In this document: piece after piece, positions 44,057-51,223 of the stretch | Layout of the letters: every line of letters begins with the position of its first letter | How positions within the stretch are numbered: position 1 is the stretch's first letter | NCBI GenBank assembly: GCA_944390495.1 | Contig: CALXQE010000043.1 | Location: 1-64,000, forward strand | Source: an uncultured Clostridia bacterium | Lineage (GTDB): Bacteria; Bacillota; Clostridia; UBA1381 | Direction: 5' to 3' | DNA: 64,000 bases | Translations under genes and position numbers: made by a program | The notes under the pieces: model-generated | What the model saw: only the letters and a program-made list of their open reading frames with translations | Databases searched by the model: none | What the model was told of the DNA's origin: nothing

Positions 44057-44686
44057 ATGAAAAAATATATTAATACTATATGTAAATCACCATTATTTAG
44101 TAACATGCAGCAAGATGATATACTTTTGATGATAAAAAATATAAACGGACACATTAATTTATTTAAAAAAGGTGAATATATTATTCATACCGGAGATAAA
44201 ATCAAAGAAGCCGGGATAGTTTTAGATGGAAATGTGTGTATAGAAAAAAATGACTACTGGGGTAATACACAGATACTTACACAAATTTCACCCGGTAATA
44301 TTTTTGGTGAAACATACGCAATATTCCCCAAAATGCCTGCCGGTGTAAACGCATATTCCGTAACCGACAGCACCGTTTTATTTATAAGCGTAAACAAACT
44401 TTACGGTATTGCCGCCTCTAATCTAATAAAAGTTCTTGCAAATAAAAATTTAGTCCTAACAGAAAAACTTGAACACATCTCTGCAAGAACTATAAGGGAT
44501 AAAATTCTTTCGTTTTTGTCATCATATTCTGACAAATATCAAAATTCATCATTTAAAATTCCCTATAACAGACAGCAAATGGCAGATTATTTAGCAGTAG
44601 ACCGCAGTGCACTGTCAAGAGAACTTAGCAAACTCAAATCTGAAAAAATTATTGATTTTAACAAAAACAACTTTACTCTTTTATAA
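44057..44686 (+). CDS. Crp/Fnr-family transcriptional regulator
   Basis: A 209-residue regulator. The N-terminal cyclic-nucleotide-binding-like barrel runs about 15-135 (FKKGEYIIHTGDKIKEAGIV, GNIFGETYAIFPKMPAGVN). The C-terminal HTH_Crp domain has NRQQMADYLAVDRSALSREL. The barrel lacks the RxSxG cAMP site, so ligands may be other (redox, heme or none). It has no N-terminal cysteine cluster of the classical FNR type. Divergent from the ferredoxin gene. Terminator follows. Confidence 0.88.
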   Translation: MKKYINTICKSPLFSNMQQDDILLMIKNINGHINLFKKGEYIIHTGDKIKEAGIVLDGNVCIEKNDYWGNTQILTQISPGNIFGETYAIFPKMPAGVNAYSVTDSTVLFISVNKLYGIAASNLIKVLANKNLVLTEKLEHISARTIRDKILSFLSSYSDKYQNSSFKIPYNRQQMADYLAVDRSALSRELSKLKSEKIIDFNKNNFTLL

Positions 44687-44689
44687 ACA

Positions 44690-44714
44690 AAAAGCGAGGA
44701 AATCCTCGCTTTTT
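44690..44714. terminator. Bidirectional terminator after the Crp/Fnr gene
   Basis: GCGAGG/CCTCGC core with a 4-nt loop, flanked by AAAA and TTTTT runs; serves both the plus-strand regulator and the minus-strand stalk-domain gene. Confidence 0.8.
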
Positions 44715-44762
44715 CTATGCAATATAATATTCTAATCAGCCTTTTATGCTGTTACTGTATAT

Positions 44763-45233
44763 TTAACCTACTCCACACACTGTATATGATACTATATCAG
44801 GATTCTTTTCCACAATTACAGTTCTTGTTTCCTCGTCCCAGTCTACAATGCTGTTCATACCCTCTGCAACTGCTCTTACAGGAACAACTGTTCTGTCATT
44901 CACAATCTTCGCAGGTACATCAAGAGTAACCTCTTTCTCGCCTACAAACATAACATTTGAATCAGCCTGCATTGTAATACTTACATCACTTACAGGATCA
45001 TAAGATACAATAGTTTTTGTTTCCTCATCCCAGTCAACATAAGCACCAAGTGCCTCAAATATAGCACGCATTGGTACAAGAGTACGGTCATTTTCGATAA
45101 ACGGTGCCTGATCTTCAAACTCAACCGCTGTTCCGTTTACAAGTACAGTTATCTCATCATCCGCCAAAACTCCAGTTGTCACTGCCGCTGCTGACGATAA
45201 AGCTAATACAAATGAAATTATCTTTTTATTCAT
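44763..45233 (-). CDS. Secreted copper-amine-oxidase N-terminal-like (stalk domain) protein
   Basis: About 156 residues. A signal peptide (NKKIISFVLALSSAAAVTTG) begins at the Met at 45233, after GGAGGT; the longer frame to 45293 lacks a ribosome site. Residues about 35-150 form the stalk domain with two copies of the NDRTLVPMRAIFEALGAYVDWDEET motif (second: NDRTVVPVRAVAEGM...VDWDEET). This domain is common on the surface of Firmicutes and may bind wall glycans. Sixty-eight bp after the anti-sigma gene, so it may be co-transcribed and a target of that ECF system. Confidence 0.85.
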   Translation of the reverse strand: MNKKIISFVLALSSAAAVTTGVLADDEITVLVNGTAVEFEDQAPFIENDRTLVPMRAIFEALGAYVDWDEETKTIVSYDPVSDVSITMQADSNVMFVGEKEVTLDVPAKIVNDRTVVPVRAVAEGMNSIVDWDEETRTVIVEKNPDIVSYTVCGVG

Positions 45234-45300
45234 AAATACGTACCTCCAAAAACCTGTTTTCTTGATTATATCATAGTTTTTTGGGTATTTCAATAGTCCA

Positions 45301-46359
45301 CTACAGATTTGATACTACTTCCTCAACAATTTCAGTATCAGCACCATAAGCCGTTACACTGTATGATGTTCCATTTTTTGTCACCTGTGCTGATATACAA
45401 CCTTCATTCTCATAGTACGACGGTTCTGTATCATCTTCTCCGCTGTAATAATAATCAATATATATTTCACTGCCACTATCAGAACTAAAAGTAACTGCTC
45501 CTTCGGTATTTGAAGAAGTATAGTAACCGTCGGGAGGTGATATATCCACCGAGGATTCTGCACTTCCTCCTGCTGCAGAGTACATCTGTTCCTCACTCAT
45601 TTTTGAATCAGTGCTTGCATCACAACTTATATCAGCCTTTGCCATGTAGTCACTTTCTGATTTTACACTTTCCTCTGCTACTTTTGCTGTTAAAGCAGTA
45701 TTACTGTTTTCTGCATTGTTTTCCATGCTGCTTTCTGCTTTATTTTCACTGCTGCCAAGAACATTACTAAATTGTGCAAATGCTTTCATCGGCAATGGTG
45801 TTTGTTCTATAACCTCATTTTTATTATCAACCGCTTTTTCTTCATTTTCTTCCATAACGGATAAATTTTCATCTTCAGCTTTCACAGAGGAATTATTTTC
45901 ACTACTGCTATAATAATTATATGAATGTGTACTTGTATTTTCTTTTTTCTCCTCAGGAATAATTTTTTGTTGACTATTATTATAGTCTGTATTATCCTTT
46001 ATATCAGAAGTAGCCGTTTCATTGTCATTACTTTGAACGGCATTTGGCGTACTTTGAGGTACGCTTTGTGGTGTGGCAGTGTTAGCTATGATGTCCGGTG
46101 TACTCTCAGGTACACACGTTTCATTTACCGTTTCTATAATGCCGCTGTCAGGCTCATCATTATTTAAAAACGGTAAACATACTGCTGCTGCGGATACAAG
46201 TATCACCGCAGCTGCGGCATTAACAGCATAGCGTTTGTAAACAGGCTTTCTTTTTGGGGTTTTATAATTATGCACACTGTCTATGACTCTATTTTTAAAC
46301 TCTTCATCTGCTTTAATATCATCATTAGCTTTATGATAATAATTTCTAAACAAAGTCAT
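45301..46359 (-). CDS. Membrane anti-sigma-factor-like protein with disordered extracellular region
   Basis: A 352-residue protein. The cytoplasmic N-terminal 40 residues are charged (NYYHKANDDIKADEEFKNRV), one span lies near residues 46-66 (VNAAAAVILVSAAAVCLPFL), and a long Ser/Glu/Asn-rich extracellular tail (about 70-300) follows, then a small folded end near 300-352. Position and overlap (14 bp) with the ECF sigma gene indicate that it is the cognate anti-sigma factor. The tail may sense surface state. No ZAS cysteines seen, so it is a divergent type. Confidence 0.72.
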   Translation of the reverse strand: MTLFRNYYHKANDDIKADEEFKNRVIDSVHNYKTPKRKPVYKRYAVNAAAAVILVSAAAVCLPFLNNDEPDSGIIETVNETCVPESTPDIIANTATPQSVPQSTPNAVQSNDNETATSDIKDNTDYNNSQQKIIPEEKKENTSTHSYNYYSSSENNSSVKAEDENLSVMEENEEKAVDNKNEVIEQTPLPMKAFAQFSNVLGSSENKAESSMENNAENSNTALTAKVAEESVKSESDYMAKADISCDASTDSKMSEEQMYSAAGGSAESSVDISPPDGYYTSSNTEGAVTFSSDSGSEIYIDYYYSGEDDTEPSYYENEGCISAQVTKNGTSYSVTAYGADTEIVEEVVSNL

Positions 46360-46819
46360 AACCCCCTTTCAGCACTGTTTTAAGCATTTTGCGTCCTCTG
46401 TGAAGCTGTGATTTAACGGTGGACTCTTTTATATTAAGGCAAGCAGATATTTCTTTAATTCCCATATCTTCATAATAAAAAAGATGTACCACCGTTCTGT
46501 ATTTTAAGGGAAGCTCCTGTACAGCAAAATAAACATCACTTTTTTCTTCACTGTCAAAGGTGATTTCCTCACTTAAAGGTACTGTTTTCTTAAACCACGA
46601 TGACATAAATACACTTTTTGATTGGTTTATAGTTACTCGTATAAGCCATGCCTTTATATGTTCATCACTTTTAAGAGTATCTTTTTTTTGCCAGTACTTT
46701 AAAAAGACGTCCTGTGTTACGTCCTCTGCGTAAGAAACATTGCACGTCTGTGAAAGGGCAAGCCTGTACACCGTATTAAAATATTTATGTATTATTTCAT
46801 CAGGCGAAAGCTCCTCCAT
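46346..46819 (-). CDS. ECF RNA polymerase sigma factor
   Basis: A 157-residue sigma-70 of the extracytoplasmic-function group: region 2 (about 5-75) with YAEDVTQDVFLKYWQK, region 4 (about 95-155) with ELPLKYRTVVHLFYYEDMGIKEI and the recognition helix ESTVKSQLHRGRKMLK. It directs polymerase to a small regulon, and would be held inactive by the overlapping anti-sigma gene. First gene of the sigma/anti-sigma/stalk operon. Confidence 0.93.
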   Translation of the reverse strand: MEELSPDEIIHKYFNTVYRLALSQTCNVSYAEDVTQDVFLKYWQKKDTLKSDEHIKAWLIRVTINQSKSVFMSSWFKKTVPLSEEITFDSEEKSDVYFAVQELPLKYRTVVHLFYYEDMGIKEISACLNIKESTVKSQLHRGRKMLKTVLKGGYDFV

Positions 46820-46886
46820 AAAATCCCCTTCCCTTCATATATAATACTTTTAACATCGTCAAAAGGTTGCATTTTTCCAAAAAAAT

Positions 46887-47378
46887 TTATAAAACATAAT
46901 AATGAGGTATTATATCCTCATATTTTCCATCTTTCATTAAAAAGCCATTTGGTATAACACCTAATTGTACAAAACCCAATTTTTTATATAATTCTAATGC
47001 CGGGCGATTTGTAGCAACAACAGCATTAAACTGCAAAATACCGTAACCTGACTCACGAGCCTTGTCAATACAATGTTTAACAAGCATTTCTCCTATGTGA
47101 TTGCCTCGAAAATCCGATTTAACGGCATAGCTTGCGTTACATATATGACCGCATCTTCCCACGTTATTAGGATGAAGGATATAGATTCCAACTATTTCGT
47201 CTGTATCCTCATTTACAGCTACACCTGTATATGTTTGCGATGTAAAAAACTCCATACCTGTATTTTCATCAAGTATTTCTTTTTGCGGAAATGCAATACC
47301 ATCTAAAACTACTTCATTCCAAACTGAATTAGCACCTTCAATATCTGAAGCAGTAAATTTTCTTATTATGATATTCAT
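46887..47378 (-). CDS. GNAT-family N-acetyltransferase
   Basis: About 163 residues. The acetyl-CoA loop is VKSDFRGNHIGEMLVKHCID near residue 95 and the second half carries LQFNAVVATNRPALELYKKL and GFVQLGVIP. Substrate unknown. The Met at 47378 follows GAGG by 8 bp; the longer frame to 47420 is unlikely. Downstream of the ECF operon, upstream of the rpsR terminator. Confidence 0.85.
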   Translation of the reverse strand: MNIIIRKFTASDIEGANSVWNEVVLDGIAFPQKEILDENTGMEFFTSQTYTGVAVNEDTDEIVGIYILHPNNVGRCGHICNASYAVKSDFRGNHIGEMLVKHCIDKARESGYGILQFNAVVATNRPALELYKKLGFVQLGVIPNGFLMKDGKYEDIIPHYYVL

Positions 47379-47405
47379 TTTAAAAACCTCATCTTTGATA
47401 TAGTA

Positions 47406-47434
47406 AAAAACGGAATGCAAAGCATTCCGTTTTT
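47406..47434 (-). terminator. Terminator of the rpsF-ssb-rpsR operon
   Basis: ACGGAATGC/GCATTCCGT stem with a 3-nt loop and TTTTTAC on the minus strand. Confidence 0.85.
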
Positions 47435-47470
47435 ATATAACTACTGCACTAAAGCAGTTTCTGTTTTAAA

Positions 47471-47716
47471 TTACTCTGCAACGAAAGGCAATAGTGCTAT
47501 AATTCTTGCACGCTTGATAGCTGTTGTAAGCTGTCTTTGATGCTTTGCACAGTTACCGCTGATACGTCTGGGAACAATCTTTCCTCTTTCAGTTACATAT
47601 CTTCTAAGCTTTGCAGTATCTTTATAATCAATATGCTCAACCTTATCTACACAGAACATACAAACCTTTTTCTTAGGTCTTCTTGCTCTTTGAGGTCTTT
47701 CACTTCTCTCAGCCAT
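47471..47716 (-). CDS. rpsR: Ribosomal protein bS18
   Basis: About 81 residues: [39 protein letters not shown] and [14 protein letters not shown] are the S18 signatures. It starts at the Met at 47716, after AAAGGAGG. The CMFC and NCAKH cysteines suggest the zinc-ribbon version of S18. Last of rpsF-ssb-rpsR. Confidence 0.97.
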   Translation of the reverse strand: MAERSERPQRARRPKKKVCMFCVDKVEHIDYKDTAKLRRYVTERGKIVPRRISGNCAKHQRQLTTAIKRARIIALLPFVAE

Positions 47717-47752
47717 GTTTTCTTCCTCCTTTTCAATTTTTATCACTGCGGA

Positions 47753-48274
47753 TTAAAATGGTAAATCGTCTTCACTGCCATCAAGGTCTGCAAATCCATC
47801 CATATCAAAGTCATCAAAATTAGGTTCCTGACTTGCAGGAGCATTGAAACTGCCTCCCTGAGAACCGCCAAAGCCATTTTGCTGCGGCATAAAACCACCG
47901 TTTTGCTGCCCACCGAAATTCTGACCTTGATTTTGTCCGGAATGAGTACCGGTTTCAGCCTTTGATCCTGTAAAGTAAGCCTCATCAACAACAACTTCTG
48001 TTGCATACTGACGCTTTCCATCCTGACCTTCCCAGCTTCTTGACTGGATACTTCCCACAACTGCTATCATACTGCCTTTTCCGAAATATCTTGAGATAAA
48101 CTCACCTGTTTGACGCCATGCAACACAGTTAATAAAATCAGCTTGCTGCTGTGCATCTTTTCCGGCAAAACGTCTGTTAACTGCAATAGAAAATCTTGCA
48201 AGGGAAACACCCGTCGGTGTTTGACGCATTTCGACGTCATGTGTAAGACGTCCCATCAATATAACCTTATTCAT
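47753..48274 (-). CDS. ssb: Single-stranded DNA-binding protein
   Basis: A 173-residue SSB: OB domain at 1-105 (MNKVILMGRLTHDVEMRQTP, NCVAWRQTGEFISRYFGKGS), then a Gly/Gln/Asn-rich linker, ending in the acidic tip DDLPF that recruits repair partners. It lies between rpsF and rpsR as in most Firmicutes. Confidence 0.97.
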   Translation of the reverse strand: MNKVILMGRLTHDVEMRQTPTGVSLARFSIAVNRRFAGKDAQQQADFINCVAWRQTGEFISRYFGKGSMIAVVGSIQSRSWEGQDGKRQYATEVVVDEAYFTGSKAETGTHSGQNQGQNFGGQQNGGFMPQQNGFGGSQGGSFNAPASQEPNFDDFDMDGFADLDGSEDDLPF

Positions 48275-48299
48275 CTTCGCACCGCTTTCTCAAAAACGA

Positions 48300-48602
48300 T
48301 TATTCTTCGTCTTTTCTTATAACGATAGTTCTTAGGATACCGTCTGTAATCTTGTATTGTCTTTCAAGTTCCTTTGGAAAATCAGCATCAGCCTTGAAGT
48401 TTACAAGATAGTAGAAACCTTCTGTTCTATCATTAATTTCGTAAGCAAGTCTTCTCTTGCCCCACTCATCAACTGATTCAAGCTCACCGTTCTTTTCAAT
48501 AAGTGATGTAAACTTATCTTTAAGAGCCGTCACCTTTTCCTCATCAAGTGTTGCGTCAATGATAAAAATTGTTTCATAGCTGTTTAGCATTTTTTCAGCC
48601 AT
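48300..48602 (-). CDS. rpsF: Ribosomal protein bS6
   Basis: About 100 residues: NSYETIFIIDATLDEEKV, WGKRRLAYEINDRTEGFYYL and IVIRKDEE. The start at the Met at 48602 follows AAGGAGG. First gene of the S6-SSB-S18 operon; S6 and S18 bind 16S rRNA together. Confidence 0.96.
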   Translation of the reverse strand: MAEKMLNSYETIFIIDATLDEEKVTALKDKFTSLIEKNGELESVDEWGKRRLAYEINDRTEGFYYLVNFKADADFPKELERQYKITDGILRTIVIRKDEE

Positions 48603-48629
48603 TTTTCGCACCTCCTTATGGACTTTAGT

Positions 48630-48650
48630 CCCACGATACTCCATCATGGG
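48630..48650 (-). promoter_or_regulatory. Hairpin in the rpsF leader, possible S6/S18 control element
   Basis: A sigma-A promoter, TTGACT (48704-48709), 17 bp, TATAAT (48681-48686), gives about 70 nt of leader on the minus strand. In it CCCATGAT/ATCGTGGG (one G-T pair, 5-nt loop) forms a stable hairpin before the rpsF ribosome site. S6:S18 autoregulation uses a leader hairpin in many bacteria, but I could not match its conserved bulge. Confidence 0.5.
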
Positions 48651-48732
48651 CAAGGATTGCCTGTTTTCACAAGCTATATAATTATATAGTTTATCTCAAA
48701 AAAAGTCAAGCTTTTTTTGAATTTATTTTATA

Positions 48733-49062
48733 TTATTTTGCCTTATACTTGTCATTACCCGCTAAATAACGGTAATAATCGCATAACATAGCAATTCCGT
48801 CACCATTTAACTTTGTAAGATCTATATCAAGATCACGTACCATTTTAACTTTATATCTTCTGTCACTTATACCGTAAATATAGTCTACCGGCACTTTAAA
48901 CAGTTTTGACATACGCATAATTGAATTGCAATCAGGCGTTCTTGTACCGCTTTCCCAATTTGCAACACAACTCCTTGAAACCATAAGACGCTTTGCAAGT
49001 TCACTTTGTGTCATACCCAATTCTTTTCTAAGACCTTTTACTCTTATGGCAGAAACAGACAT
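48733..49062 (-). CDS. XRE-family helix-turn-helix regulator
   Basis: About 109 residues. The HTH_3 domain is KGLRKELGMTQSELAKRLMV with RSCVANWESGTRTPD near residue 25-45. The Met at 49062 is just past the ftsH stop region (4 bp), without a strong ribosome site; the longer frame to 49149 overlaps ftsH. It could be translationally coupled to ftsH. A short C-terminal tail (DLTKLNGDGIAMLCDYYRYL) may contact a ligand or dimerise. Target unknown. Confidence 0.8.
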   Translation of the reverse strand: MSVSAIRVKGLRKELGMTQSELAKRLMVSRSCVANWESGTRTPDCNSIMRMSKLFKVPVDYIYGISDRRYKVKMVRDLDIDLTKLNGDGIAMLCDYYRYLAGNDKYKAK

Positions 49063-49066
49063 GGTA

Positions 49067-51031
49067 TTATTCACTTTCCTCTGCATTGTCTTGTGCATCT
49101 TTATTTCTACCTTCCCTAACTCTGTTAAATATTTCCATAAACTGATCACCCGTAATAGTTTCTTTATCTATAAGAAATTCTGCTATCTCATCAAGGGCAT
49201 CACGATTATCCTTTAAAATTGCAAGTGCTGTATCATAACATTCTTTAAGAACTTTTACAACCTCGTTATCAACACTTGTTTTTGTTTCCTCTGAACAGTT
49301 TGAAACGCTTCTTCCGTCAAGATATTTATTTTGAATACTTTCAAGTCCAGCCATACCGAATTTATCAGACATACCGTATTGAGTTATCATACTTCTTGCA
49401 AGCGATGTTGCACGTTCTATATCATTTGATGCACCGGTTGTTTTGATATTAAATACCAATTCTTCCGCCGCACGACCTGCAAGAAATACTGTGATCTGAT
49501 CTAATATCTCGTCTTTTGACATAAGGTAACGTTCTTCTTCTTCAGGCATCTGCATTGTATAACCAAGTGAACCCATAGTCCTTGGTACAATAGTTATTTT
49601 ATGAACAGGCTGAGTATGTTTTTGCACGGCAGTAGCAAGAGCGTGACCAACTTCGTGGAAAGAAACTATTCTTTTTTCTTTAGGTGATAAAATCCTGTCT
49701 TTCTTCTCCTTACCGGCAATGATAACTTCAACCGCTTCCATTAAATCCTCTTGGCTAACAGTCTTACGGCCGCATCTTACTGCTCTAAGTGCCGCTTCAT
49801 TTACCATATTCGCAAGGTCTGCACCGGCAGCACCGCTTGTTGCAAGTGCCATTTCGTGAAGATTTATGTCAGGTTCAGTTCTTACATTTTTAATATGAAC
49901 CTTTAGTATATCCTCACGTCCCTTTAGATCCGGTTTTTCAACTATAATTCGTCTGTCAAATCTTCCTGGTCTTAAAAGTGCTTTATCAAGTATTTCAGGA
50001 CGGTTCGTTGCCGCTAAAATCACAAGTCCCTTTGATGAATCAAATCCATCCATTTCAGATAAAAGCTGATTTAGAGTCTGTTCACGTTCATCATTTGAAC
50101 TTATTTGGTTATCTCTTGATTTACCGATAGCGTCAATTTCGTCGATAAATATAATGCAAGGAGCCTTTGCAGATGCCTGTTTAAATAAATCACGAACACG
50201 TGACGCACCGACACCTACAAACATTTCCACAAATTCCGAACCGGAAAGTGAAAAGAACGGAACTTTCGCTTCTCCTGCAACAGCCTTTGCAAGAAGAGTT
50301 TTACACGTTCCCGGAGGTCCTACCAATAATGCACCCTTTGGCTGTTTTGCACCAATTGCCTGATACTTTGCAGGATTATGCAGATAATCGACTATTTCAT
50401 CAAGGGATTCCTTTGCCTCCTCCTGGCCTGCAACATCTGCAAATGTTATTCCCGTTGCATTTTCCACACTATACATTTTTGCATTGGACTGACCTATTCC
50501 CATTATTCCTCCGCCGCCCATTTTCTTTGACATAGAACGAGTTAGAATAAAGAACAAAAGATATATAACTACCAGCGGAAGAATCCATGTCAGAAAGAAA
50601 TCAAGAAGCGGATTACTATGCTGTATTGGAGTTGAATACTCTACTCCCTTTTCATCAAGTTTATCTAAAAGTTTTTCATTATATATATATCCTGTATAAT
50701 ATATTTTTCTGCTGTTCTCCTTTGCTTTTTCCACAAGTGCTTCGGTGTCAATCCCCATTGCCTGCATCAATGCCGTACTTGTGTTTATTTCAACAGGAAC
50801 AGATTCGTCGTATTTTTCGTATATTACAATCTGCTCCGTTTTAAATACAACTTCATCAACCTTATCTTCATCAAGCATTTTTAAAAAATCACTGTATGCT
50901 ATTTCCTGACTTGTCGGTGACTGAAATGACATCATTGCCATATTCAATATAAATGTCGCTATGACCGAAATCACGAGAAATATCACTAAAGGATTTTTTA
51001 AAGGGGAACGATTCTTTTTATCGTTATTCAT
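49067..51031 (-). CDS. ftsH: ATP-dependent zinc metalloprotease FtsH, Walker A variant
   Basis: A 654-residue membrane AAA+ protease that degrades membrane and regulatory proteins. Two N-terminal spans (about 13-33 and 145-163), the AAA module, then the M41 peptidase with the zinc motif FHEVGHALA. Walker B (CIIFIDEID), the second region of homology ([20 protein letters not shown]) and the zinc-ligand region are normal. The Walker A is GPPGTCKT (residues 238-245): the glycine before the catalytic lysine is cysteine (codon TGT at 50303-50305, one base from GGT). No stop or frameshift is seen. It may still bind ATP, but weakening is possible. Confidence 0.93.
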   Translation of the reverse strand: MNNDKKNRSPLKNPLVIFLVISVIATFILNMAMMSFQSPTSQEIAYSDFLKMLDEDKVDEVVFKTEQIVIYEKYDESVPVEINTSTALMQAMGIDTEALVEKAKENSRKIYYTGYIYNEKLLDKLDEKGVEYSTPIQHSNPLLDFFLTWILPLVVIYLLFFILTRSMSKKMGGGGIMGIGQSNAKMYSVENATGITFADVAGQEEAKESLDEIVDYLHNPAKYQAIGAKQPKGALLVGPPGTCKTLLAKAVAGEAKVPFFSLSGSEFVEMFVGVGASRVRDLFKQASAKAPCIIFIDEIDAIGKSRDNQISSNDEREQTLNQLLSEMDGFDSSKGLVILAATNRPEILDKALLRPGRFDRRIIVEKPDLKGREDILKVHIKNVRTEPDINLHEMALATSGAAGADLANMVNEAALRAVRCGRKTVSQEDLMEAVEVIIAGKEKKDRILSPKEKRIVSFHEVGHALATAVQKHTQPVHKITIVPRTMGSLGYTMQMPEEEERYLMSKDEILDQITVFLAGRAAEELVFNIKTTGASNDIERATSLARSMITQYGMSDKFGMAGLESIQNKYLDGRSVSNCSEETKTSVDNEVVKVLKECYDTALAILKDNRDALDEIAEFLIDKETITGDQFMEIFNRVREGRNKDAQDNAEESE

Positions 51032-51153
51032 AAAATTTGTCCTCCTTAATCCCTTTAAAAATTAATTATCATTCATTTTACCACTTTATTATGATTATTT
51101 CAATATATTAATTTATTATTTATTAATTTGTTTACATTTTACCTTAATATTGT

Positions 51154-51182
51154 TTGACTTATAAATAAATAAGTGATAGAAT
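51154..51182 (+). promoter_or_regulatory. Promoter of the second large SLH gene
   Basis: TTGACT (51154-51159), 17 bp, TAGAAT (51177-51182), about 42 bp before the start codon. Confidence 0.7.
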
Positions 51183-51223
51183 GAATATATATTGCTATTT
51201 AAGAGAGGAAAGGTGAATTATTT

